The notes under the pieces: generated by a model | Seen by the model: only the letters and a program-made list of their open reading frames with translations | Told to the model about the DNA's origin: nothing | Database searches by the model: none | In this document: piece after piece, positions 7,032-11,827 of the stretch | How positions within the stretch are numbered: the first letter of the stretch is position 1 | How the letters are laid out: each line of letters opens with the position of its first letter | Position numbers and translations under genes: made by a program | From: JAVVEZ01 sp032250895 | GTDB lineage: Bacteria; Pseudomonadota; Gammaproteobacteria; Pseudomonadales; Pseudohongiellaceae | Direction: 5' to 3' | Length of the DNA stretch: 11,827 nucleotides | Assembly (NCBI GenBank): GCA_032250895.1 | Contig: JAVVEZ010000097.1 | Location: forward strand, 1-11,827

Positions 7032-8048
7032 TCAAAACAACACCAGCGGCGGTTCATCCAGTGCCGCCAGTTGTTCCCGCAGTTCCAGCACATGTTCCGC
7101 CCAGTAGCGCTCGGTATTGAACCAGGGGAAACTCAGCGGAAAGGCCGGGTCATCCCAGCGCCGGGCCAGCCAGGCACTGTAGTGCATGATGCGCAGGGTG
7201 CGCAGGGGTTCGAGCAGGGGCAACTCGGCCGGATCGAAATCAAAAAATTCATTGTAGCCCTCGATCAGTTCCGCCAACTGCCCGGTTTTCTGCATGCGCT
7301 CACCGGACAGCAGCATCCACAGATCCTGGAGAGCCGGGCCGGTCATGGTGTCATCAAAATCCACGAAATGGGGCGTGTCATCGCGCCACAGCACATTGCC
7401 CATGTGGCAGTCACCATGAATTCTGATCTGCGCTGGCCTGGGTGTCGCCTTGAAGATGGCATGAATCCGGCTGATCAGATCCAAAGCCAGCGTCTCATAA
7501 GCCCGGTGCAGGGAAGCCGGGATAAAGTCATGTTCCAGCAGAAAGGCCATGCTGGCCTGCGCAAAATTGTCTACGCTCAACTGGGCACGGTACTGGAAGG
7601 CTTGCAGCGCGCCGACAGCGTGCAGGCGCCCCAGAAAACGCCCCATCATCAGCAAGGTATCGGGGTTTTCGAGATCAGGCGTGCGACCGCCCCGACGCTC
7701 AAACAGCGCAAACCTGAAACCTGCGAACTCATGCAGACTTTCTCCATCCGGGTTCACGCACGGTGGCACGACTGGAATTTCCAGCGCTGCCAGCTCGAGC
7801 GTGAAGGCATGCTCCTCCAGAATCTGTTCCCGGCTCCAGCGCTGCGGCCGATAGAATTTGACGATGAGCGGGGACTCACCCTCCACTCCCACCTGATAAA
7901 CCCGGTTTTCGTAACTGTTCAATGCCAGAATGCGGGCATCCGAGATAATGCCGGTGCTTTCCATGGCAGCGATCACGAGGTCCGGGCTGAGCCCGGCAAA
8001 GGGATGCGCAGAAGCGGGCGAATGAATATCAGCGGTCAAGGAAAGCAC
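7032..8048 (-). CDS. srkA: Stress-response Ser/Thr protein kinase SrkA (YihE)
   Basis: 338 residues from GTG at 8048, near E. coli SrkA (328). SrkA is a cytoplasmic kinase with an aminoglycoside-phosphotransferase fold that protects stressed cells from death and is linked to Cpx and oxidative stress. Visible motifs are the ATP-loop region NSYENRVYQ (44-52), a likely ATP-binding Lys in VKFYRP (K64), the catalytic loop HGDCHMGN (211-218, D213 and N218), the metal-binding FVDFDD (228-233), and GPALQDLWMLLSGE after it. Start: the GTG has GGA directly beside it, too close to help. A TTG at 8039 (fourth codon) has GGAG 8 bases upstream and overlaps the stop of a 7-codon upstream ORF, so it may be the true start. 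Distant from katG, 96 bases before the sugar dehydrogenase. Confidence 0.94.
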   Translation of the reverse strand: MLSLTADIHSPASAHPFAGLSPDLVIAAMESTGIISDARILALNSYENRVYQVGVEGESPLIVKFYRPQRWSREQILEEHAFTLELAALEIPVVPPCVNPDGESLHEFAGFRFALFERRGGRTPDLENPDTLLMMGRFLGRLHAVGALQAFQYRAQLSVDNFAQASMAFLLEHDFIPASLHRAYETLALDLISRIHAIFKATPRPAQIRIHGDCHMGNVLWRDDTPHFVDFDDTMTGPALQDLWMLLSGERMQKTGQLAELIEGYNEFFDFDPAELPLLEPLRTLRIMHYSAWLARRWDDPAFPLSFPWFNTERYWAEHVLELREQLAALDEPPLVLF

Positions 8049-8059
8049 TCCAGGGGCAT
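8036..8059 (-). CDS. 7-codon upstream ORF in the srkA leader (MPLECFP)
   Basis: The best ribosome site before srkA, AAGGAG at 8069-8074, sits 9 bases before an ATG at 8059 that is out of frame with srkA. That frame encodes MPLECFP and stops with TGA at 8036-8038. The stop overlaps the TTG codon at 8037-8039 of srkA as TTGA. It may act as a leader that feeds ribosomes into srkA, or limits its translation. This is read directly from sequence; its use is inferred. Confidence 0.35.
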   Translation of the reverse strand: MPLECFP

Positions 8060-8090
8060 CTTCAGGCGCTCCTTCAGAAAAAGTGCCGGG

Positions 8091-8099
8091 ATGATAACA
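8091..8099 (-). promoter_or_regulatory. Possible extended -10 promoter of srkA
   Basis: Read on the minus strand, TGTTATCAT combines an extended TG with the -10-like hexamer TATCAT (8091-8096). It would place transcription start near 8084, giving a leader of about 36 bases that contains the AAGGAG site and the short upstream ORF. There is no good -35 hexamer at 16-18 bases, hence low confidence. Confidence 0.33.
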
Positions 8100-8308
8100 C
8101 AGGCCATTCTCATGGCGGCGCCCATGCTATCCGATGCGCGGCAAGTTCCTGAACTCAGGTCTGGCGAGCACTATCTCCCAGAAAGATCGGATCGTGTATC
8201 AATTCGATAAATCATCCATTTATATCTTCGCTCTGGGCGGACACCATGAAGAGCCCTGACTGGGGAGGCCTTTATGTGTTTTATTCTGGCTTTCCGTGAG
8301 TTTGAGAC
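8100..8308. other. srkA-katG gap
   Basis: The gap between srkA and katG is about 300 bases. Apart from the srkA promoter candidate and the katG hairpin it holds a small AT-rich inverted repeat, ATAAAT (8207-8212) and ATTTAT (8218-8223). It also holds a + strand ORF of 56 codons (8274-8444) with a good GGAGG site 5 bases upstream. That ORF runs through the katG hairpin and into antisense katG sequence, so I do not call it a gene. Confidence 0.4.
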
Positions 8309-8334
8309 CCCACGCCGCACTTTCCCGGCGTGGG
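8309..8334 (-). terminator. Strong hairpin after katG
   Basis: Perfect 9-bp GC-rich arms, CCCACGCCG (8309-8317) and CGGCGTGGG (8326-8334), with an 8-base loop, start 17 bases after the katG stop on the minus strand. Only a poor T-run follows in that direction (TCTC then AAAC), so it may be a weak terminator or an mRNA-stabilising 3' end rather than a classical intrinsic terminator. Confidence 0.55.
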
Positions 8335-8350
8335 AGGTATTTCCCGAATA

Positions 8351-10507
8351 TCAAACGAGGTCGAAGCGATCCGCATTCATCACTTTCGCCCACGCGGCCA
8401 CGAAGTCCTTGACGAATTTCTCCTGGTTATCGTCCTGCGCATAGACTTCGGCATAAGCGCGCAGGATAGCGTTGGAACCGAACACCAAATCCACCCGCGT
8501 CGCCGTCCACTTGACCGCATCAGTCTTGCGCTCACGTATTTCGTACAGCTTGCTGCCCGTCGGTTTCCAGGTGTAGTTCATCTCCGTCAGGTTGACGAAG
8601 AAGTCATTACTCAGCACGCCTTCGCGGTCGGTGAACACACCGTGTTTGGTGTTGCCGTGGTTGCTGCCAAGTACGCGCAGCCCGCCGGTCAGCACCGTCA
8701 TTTCCGGGGCGGTCAGCCCCATCAACTGTGTGCGATCCAGCATCAGTTCTTCGGCGCTGACTACGTAGTCTTGCTTGAGCCAGTTGCGGTAGCCGTCGTG
8801 GATGGGTTCCAGGTCGGCGAAGGAAACCGCGCCGGTCATCTGTGCCGTGGCATCGCCGCGTCCCGGCGCAAAAGGCACCGTGACCTCGAAACCGGCGGCT
8901 TTGGCGGCTTGTTCGACACCGACGCTGCCGGCGAGGACGATGATATCCGCCACGCTTGCGCCGCTCTCTCTTGCAATCGGCTCGAGTACCGCCAGCACCT
9001 TACTCAAACGCGCCGGTTCGTTGCCTTCCCAATCCCGTTGCGGAGCCAAACGAATGCGCGCACCGTTGGCGCCGCCGCGCTTGTCGGAACCACGGAAAGT
9101 GCGGGCGCTGTCCCAAGCGGTGGAGACCATGTCACGGATACTCAGCCCGCTGGCGGCGATTTTGGCTTTCACCGCTTTCACATCGTAACCGCTGTTGCCA
9201 GCGGGGATCGGATCTTGCCAGATCAACTCCTCCTGCGGCACTTCGGGGCCGATATAACGCGCGCCCGGCCCCATGTCGCGGTGGGTCAGTTTGAACCAGG
9301 CGCGAGCGAAGACTTCGGAAAAGCAGGCCGGATCGTTGTAAAACCGCTCGGAAATCTTGCGATATTCCGGGTCCATTTTCATCGCCATGTCGGCATCGGT
9401 CATGATCGGGTTGTAGCGGATCGAGGGGTCTTCCACATCAACCGGCTTGTCCTCTTCTTTGATATTGACCGGCTCCCACTGCCATGCGCCCGCCGGGCTT
9501 TTTTTCAATTCCCAGTCGTAGCCAAGCAGAAGTTGGAAATAACCGTTGTCCCACTGGGTCGGGTGCGTGGTCCACGCGCCTTCCAAACCGCTTGACACGG
9601 TGTCGCGGCCAATGCCGCGTTTGGTTTTGTTGATCCAGCCCAAGCCTTGTTCTTCAAGTTCCGCACCCTCCGGGTTCGGACCGAGCAGTTCGGCATCGCC
9701 GTTGCCGTGGCATTTGCCCACAGTATGACCGCCGGCGGTGAGGGCGACGGTTTCTTCGTCGTTCATCGCCATGCGCTCGAAAGTAACACGCACGTCATGC
9801 GCGGTTTTCAGCGGGTCGGGCTTGCCATCCACACCCTCGGGGTTGACGTAAATCAGCCCCATCATCACAGCAGCCAGTGGGTTTTCCAGATCACGCTCGC
9901 CGGAGTAACGGCTGCCTTCGCCGCCGCTGGGAGCCAGCCACTCTTTTTCAGAACCCCAATAGGTGTCTTTTTCCGGATGCCAGATGTCTTCACGGCCAAA
10001 GGCAAAGCCGAAGGTTTTCAAGCCCATGGATTCATAGGCGACGGTGCCGGCATAAGCAATCAGATCGGCCCAACTGAGCCTGTTACCGTATTTTTTCTTG
10101 ATCGGCCACAGCAGACGGCGCGCCTTGTCCAGATTGACATTGTCCGGCCACGAGTTGATGGGGGCGAAGCGCTGGTTGCCGGTGCCGGCACCGCCGCGAC
10201 CGTCAGCGACACGATACGTACCTGCGGCGTGCCACGACATGCGGATCATCAAAGCGCCGTAATGTCCCCAGTCCGCCGGCCACCACGCCTGGCTGTCGGT
10301 CATCAAGGCAAGCAGATCTTGCTTGAGTGAGGAGAAATCGAGTTTTTTGACCTCTTCCCGATAGTCGAAGTCTGCATCCATCGGGTTGGTTTTGCTGTCG
10401 TGCTGGTGCAAGATATCCAGATTGAGCGCCTTGGGCCACCAGTCCATGTTGGACATACCGGTTTCCGTCGCGCCGCCATGCATGACCGGGCATTTATGTT
10501 CAGACAT
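8351..10507 (-). CDS. katG: Catalase-peroxidase KatG
   Basis: 718 residues; E. coli KatG has 726. This haem enzyme breaks down hydrogen peroxide and also has peroxidase activity. The N-terminal domain carries the distal triad R89, W92, H93 (MIRMSWHAAGTYR) and the proximal haem ligand H261 (GGHTVGKCHG). The Met-Tyr-Trp crosslink residues unique to catalase-peroxidases are present as W92, Y220 (GLIYVNPEG) and M246 (FERMAM). The inactive second domain is complete, ending in KVMNADRFDLV. The ATG at 10507 (MSEHKCPVMHGG) has GGAG 9 bases upstream. An in-frame ATG at 10516 touches that GGAG, and a longer frame to 10630 runs through AT-rich non-conserved sequence. Single-gene unit by layout; no oxyR or other regulator is adjacent. 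Confidence 0.97.
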   Translation of the reverse strand: MSEHKCPVMHGGATETGMSNMDWWPKALNLDILHQHDSKTNPMDADFDYREEVKKLDFSSLKQDLLALMTDSQAWWPADWGHYGALMIRMSWHAAGTYRVADGRGGAGTGNQRFAPINSWPDNVNLDKARRLLWPIKKKYGNRLSWADLIAYAGTVAYESMGLKTFGFAFGREDIWHPEKDTYWGSEKEWLAPSGGEGSRYSGERDLENPLAAVMMGLIYVNPEGVDGKPDPLKTAHDVRVTFERMAMNDEETVALTAGGHTVGKCHGNGDAELLGPNPEGAELEEQGLGWINKTKRGIGRDTVSSGLEGAWTTHPTQWDNGYFQLLLGYDWELKKSPAGAWQWEPVNIKEEDKPVDVEDPSIRYNPIMTDADMAMKMDPEYRKISERFYNDPACFSEVFARAWFKLTHRDMGPGARYIGPEVPQEELIWQDPIPAGNSGYDVKAVKAKIAASGLSIRDMVSTAWDSARTFRGSDKRGGANGARIRLAPQRDWEGNEPARLSKVLAVLEPIARESGASVADIIVLAGSVGVEQAAKAAGFEVTVPFAPGRGDATAQMTGAVSFADLEPIHDGYRNWLKQDYVVSAEELMLDRTQLMGLTAPEMTVLTGGLRVLGSNHGNTKHGVFTDREGVLSNDFFVNLTEMNYTWKPTGSKLYEIRERKTDAVKWTATRVDLVFGSNAILRAYAEVYAQDDNQEKFVKDFVAAWAKVMNADRFDLV

Positions 10508-10575
10508 TTCAGTCATCTCCAGTTCGTTTCCTTGAGGATTCGCAGCTACTTTGGTAAATATTTGCAAGCAGATTG

Positions 10576-10606
10576 TTTGTAAAAATTCATTATTTGTAAA
10601 ATGAAT
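10576..10606. promoter_or_regulatory. Interleaved direct and inverted repeats upstream of katG
   Basis: TTTGTAAAA occurs at 10576-10584 and again at 10593-10601, 17 bases apart. Overlapping the second copy is a perfect inverted repeat, ATTCATT (10585-10591) and AATGAAT (10600-10606) with an 8-base centre. It lies 70-100 bases upstream of the katG start in very AT-rich DNA, a plausible operator or promoter region. It does not fit the OxyR spacing pattern I know. AT-rich DNA yields such repeats easily. Confidence 0.3.
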
Positions 10607-10721
10607 AAATATTATTACATTAATATACAAAAACTATAGATCCTCCTTGACCGCTGCATGTGAACAGTGGAAATACTTTTACATATAAGCCTGTCATGAA
10701 GTAGTTCTACGCAAAGCTGGT

Positions 10722-10762
10722 GGGCAGGGCAAACACAAAAAAGCCGCCATCACTGCCTGCCC
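10722..10762. repeat. 7-bp inverted repeat in the katG-brnT gap
   Basis: GGGCAGG (10722-10728) and CCTGCCC (10756-10762) form perfect arms around 27 bases that include an A-run (10737-10742). It is a GC-rich patch within AT-rich surroundings. It may mark an old element end or a folded RNA; no clear terminator tail. Confidence 0.25.
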
Positions 10763-10863
10763 GCGAAAGAAAAATGATGACCATACTCAACGCAGTGGTA
10801 TGTGCTAAGCAAGAGCGGAGAACACAATAGAATTCGGTTGCAGGGATTGATTTTTGATTACAG

Positions 10864-10910
10864 TCGCTGGTTAGCGAATGTTGCAATATATGTATATGCT
10901 GATAATATAC
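10864..10910 (+). promoter_or_regulatory. Putative brnT promoter and operator
   Basis: TTGCAA (10881-10886) and TAATAT (10903-10908), 16 bases apart, make a reasonable -35/-10 pair. Two inverted repeats sit here: TCGCT-GGTT-AGCGA (10864-10877) just before the -35, and GTATAT (10892-10897) with ATATAC (10905-10910) covering the -10. BrnA-type antitoxins are known to repress their own operon, so the second repeat is a natural operator candidate. Transcription would start at about 10915, the brnT ATG itself. Confidence 0.4.
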
Positions 10911-10914
10911 GTCA

Positions 10915-11244
10915 ATGATTGATATTACAAACTCTGATGGTTTTGATTGGGATGATGGCAATGCCAATAAAATTCTCAATAAACACAATGTAATACCGTC
11001 GGAGGCCGAGCAAGTCTTTTTCAATGAGCCTCTGCTCTTGATGGATGATTTCAAGCATAGTCAAGAAGAAGTCCGTTATCACGCGCTTGGCATTACTGAT
11101 GATCGGAGATTGTTGCATGTAACTTTTACCTTACGTACACAAGACACTTTAATCAGGATTATCTCTGCCCGTGATATGCATCGCAAGGAGAGAAATATTT
11201 ATGAGCAAATTCAAAGAGATTCCCAAATTCAATTCAGAAGCTGA
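10915..11244 (+). CDS. brnT: BrnT-family type II toxin (RelE-like ribonuclease)
   Basis: 109 residues. BrnT toxins have a RelE-like fold and block translation by RNA cleavage; the paired BrnA neutralises them. Family landmarks are FDWDDGNANKILNKHNV (10-26), where homologues have F-x-W-D-x-x-K-x-x-x-N-x-x-K-H, SEAEQVFFNEPLL (29-41), HSQEEVRYHALGITDDRRLLHVTFT (48-72) and the closing IRIISARDMHRKERNIYE (80-97). About 12 extra residues follow that end. They are encoded where the frame overlaps brnA by 44 bases. No Shine-Dalgarno motif is visible before the ATG. Codon use and base content are clearly more AT-rich than in katG or the flagellar genes, which suggests transfer. Confidence 0.87.
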   Translation: MIDITNSDGFDWDDGNANKILNKHNVIPSEAEQVFFNEPLLLMDDFKHSQEEVRYHALGITDDRRLLHVTFTLRTQDTLIRIISARDMHRKERNIYEQIQRDSQIQFRS

Positions 11245-11476
11245 AGAGAGGGCTTTTTGGGAGATACATGACTCTACAGAATACCTGGACTGGAGCAAAG
11301 CAAAACTGGCGAGATTCCCAAATCTCAAGCCTTCTACCAAAACGATCTCCTTAAGATTACCTGGGTCTTTGCTCGACAGAATAAAAATCGAAGCTAATAA
11401 ACGTGATATGCCATACCAGTCGTTGATCAAAGCCTGGCTCGCCGAAAATGTCGAGCAGCAGCGCAGACGGCCTTAA
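11201..11476 (+). CDS. brnA: BrnA-family antitoxin with CopG/ribbon-helix-helix domain
   Basis: 91 residues. It binds and inactivates BrnT and represses the operon through its DNA-binding domain. The N-terminal half (KFKEIPKFNSEAEERAFWEI, then HDSTEYLDWSKAK) is typical of the CopG-antitoxin family and likely wraps the toxin. The ribbon-helix-helix part is TKTISLRLPGSLLDRIKIEANKRDMPYQSLIKAWLAE (46-82). The ATG at 11201 has AAGGAG at 11185-11190, 10 bases upstream; an ATG at 11176 or further upstream would add non-conserved residues. The toxin-first order and the overlap with brnT are normal for brnTA. Its stop lies within a 10-base palindrome. Confidence 0.88.
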   Translation: MSKFKEIPKFNSEAEERAFWEIHDSTEYLDWSKAKLARFPNLKPSTKTISLRLPGSLLDRIKIEANKRDMPYQSLIKAWLAENVEQQRRRP

Positions 11477-11500
11477 GGCAACGCTGAACAAGCCTTGAAA
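11470..11500 (+). terminator. Palindrome and weak hairpin at the end of brnA
   Basis: GCCTTAAGGC (11470-11479) is a perfect palindrome spanning the brnA stop. AAGGC (11475-11479) can also pair with GCCTT (11492-11496) across 12 bases, followed by a modest T-run (11501-11504). It could be a weak terminator for brnTA. It might equally be an element-end motif. Confidence 0.3.
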
Positions 11501-11519
11501 TTTTACTCAGCCTTTGCGT

Positions 11520-11560
11520 ATTCTGGTGATTCCGATCATCCATTCCGGTTTTATTCGATC
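11520..11560 (+). repeat. ATTC-spaced repeats resembling an IS21-type element end
   Basis: ATTC recurs at 11520, 11529, 11542 and 11553 in the variants ATTCTGGT, ATTCCGAT, ATTCCGGT and ATTCGATC, spaced 9-13 bases. From memory this resembles the repeated transposase-binding ends of IS21-like elements. No istA or istB gene is present, so at most it is a decayed or solitary end. Family assignment is tentative. Confidence 0.35.
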
Positions 11561-11633
11561 AACCAAAAGGGAGACAACCAAAAGGGACATCCACTATCAC
11601 AACCAAAACAACCAAAAGGGACATCCACTATCA
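11560..11633 (+). repeat. Two identical 25-base direct repeats plus partial copies
   Basis: The 25-base unit at 11575-11599, beginning CAACCAAAAGGGACATC, recurs without change at 11609-11633. The period is 34, with a 9-base gap that is itself a copy of the first 9 bases (CAACCAAAA, 11600-11608). A 13-base partial copy (CAACCAAAAGGGA) precedes them at 11560-11572. Such tracts occur beside insertion sequences. A 65-codon frame running through here (from TTG at 11495) encodes only the repeat and is not called as a gene. Confidence 0.8.
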
Positions 11634-11827
11634 GATGCCTCCACTCCCTGGCTTTCGATCCCATCCGGCTTGATCCGGCGTTGATGCAATGACGAACTCG
11701 GCCACTTCGTTCAGCAGGGGTTTATAGGCAACAAACCTGAGGCCAGAGGTCCGGGCAGTGGGGTGGGGCTCCGGGGGCTTCTGAGGGCAGGACGCCCGAA
11801 GAGAGCCTAGGAGCCTGCGCCGTAGAA
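11634..11827. other. Non-coding, GC-rich end of window
   Basis: No convincing gene is visible. The stretch contains the short repeat ATCCGGC/ATCCGGCG near 11663-11680, the G-run tract at 11753-11787, a GGGC-N5-GCCC inverted repeat (11785-11797) and the palindrome CCTAGG near 11807. It may be the edge of an element or of an RNA-coding or promoter region continuing past the window. Confidence 0.4.
11753..11787 (+). other. Potential G-quadruplex
   Basis: Five G-runs of 3, 4, 4, 5 and 3 bases are separated by loops of 4 (CAGT), 1 (T), 4 (CTCC) and 7 (CTTCTGA) bases. This meets the standard G3+N1-7 pattern with one spare run. It lies outside any visible gene. Confidence 0.55.

Noticed and set aside
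7002..8210. 402-codon + strand ORF
   Set aside because: Antisense to srkA, whose kinase motifs are intact; no domain seen in the antisense product.
8330..9595. 421-codon + strand ORF
   Set aside because: Antisense to katG; long only because stops are rare opposite GC-rich codons.
10508..10630. 41-residue N-terminal extension of KatG
   Set aside because: The frame is open, but the codons lie in AT-rich promoter-like DNA, are not conserved in KatG, and a good GGAG site fits the ATG at 10507.
10774..10830. 18-codon ORF upstream of brnT (MMTILNAVVCAKQERRTQ)
   Set aside because: No clear ribosome site, no similarity I recognise, and short ORFs of this size are common by chance.
10707..11054. 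115-codon minus-strand ORF
   Set aside because: Largely antisense to brnT and its promoter; no start signal or domain.
11560..11633. CRISPR array
   Set aside because: The 25-base repeats have a 9-base gap that is part of the repeat itself, no unique spacers and no cas genes.
11495..11692. 65-codon ORF after brnA
   Set aside because: Starts at TTG without a ribosome site and is made mostly of the direct repeats; no conserved domain.

Overview
The window holds the 3' part of a flagellar assembly operon, three stress or metabolism genes on the opposite strand, and a short AT-rich accessory end. The gene order fliK-fliL-fliM-fliN-fliO-fliP-fliQ-fliR, the CheY-binding N-terminus of FliM, an SrkA/YihE-type kinase and a bacterial catalase-peroxidase together point to a motile Gram-negative proteobacterium. 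A gammaproteobacterium is most likely, but a betaproteobacterium cannot be excluded. Most genes are GC-rich (estimated by eye, not computed); roughly 10,510-11,640 is visibly more AT-rich.

Region 1 (1-5622, + strand) runs from the C-terminal part of FliK (hook-length control), through FliL (stator/basal body) and the switch proteins FliM and FliN, to the export-gate proteins FliO, FliP, FliQ and FliR. fliN/fliO and fliO/fliP overlap by 4 bases. The fliP-fliQ and fliQ-fliR gaps are each bridged by a mini-ORF that overlaps the next gene's start, so translation could pass down the operon without a break. No flhB follows: a convergent gene begins about 100 bases after fliR.

Region 2 (5724-10507, - strand) contains, in order of transcription, katG (catalase-peroxidase), srkA (stress-response Ser/Thr kinase) and a secreted PQQ-type sugar dehydrogenase. 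The last two could be one transcript, with a 96-base gap. katG ends in a strong hairpin and looks like a separate unit. A 7-codon upstream ORF with a good ribosome site ends on a possible TTG start of srkA. The sugar dehydrogenase has Asn and Ser where better-known relatives have the catalytic His and an Asn of the R-N-P-Q motif.

Region 3 (about 10508-11827) starts with the AT-rich katG upstream region, followed by a BrnT/BrnA type II toxin-antitoxin pair reading away from katG. Behind it lie ATTC-spaced repeats, two identical 25-base repeats and a G-run tract that looks able to form a G-quadruplex. This end reads as horizontally acquired DNA with a decayed mobile-element end. I found no tRNA, rRNA, CRISPR array or intact transposase, and no clearly new multi-gene system. 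The best leads are the mini-ORF couplers, the altered sugar dehydrogenase, the possibly leaderless brnT and the repeat cluster after brnA.
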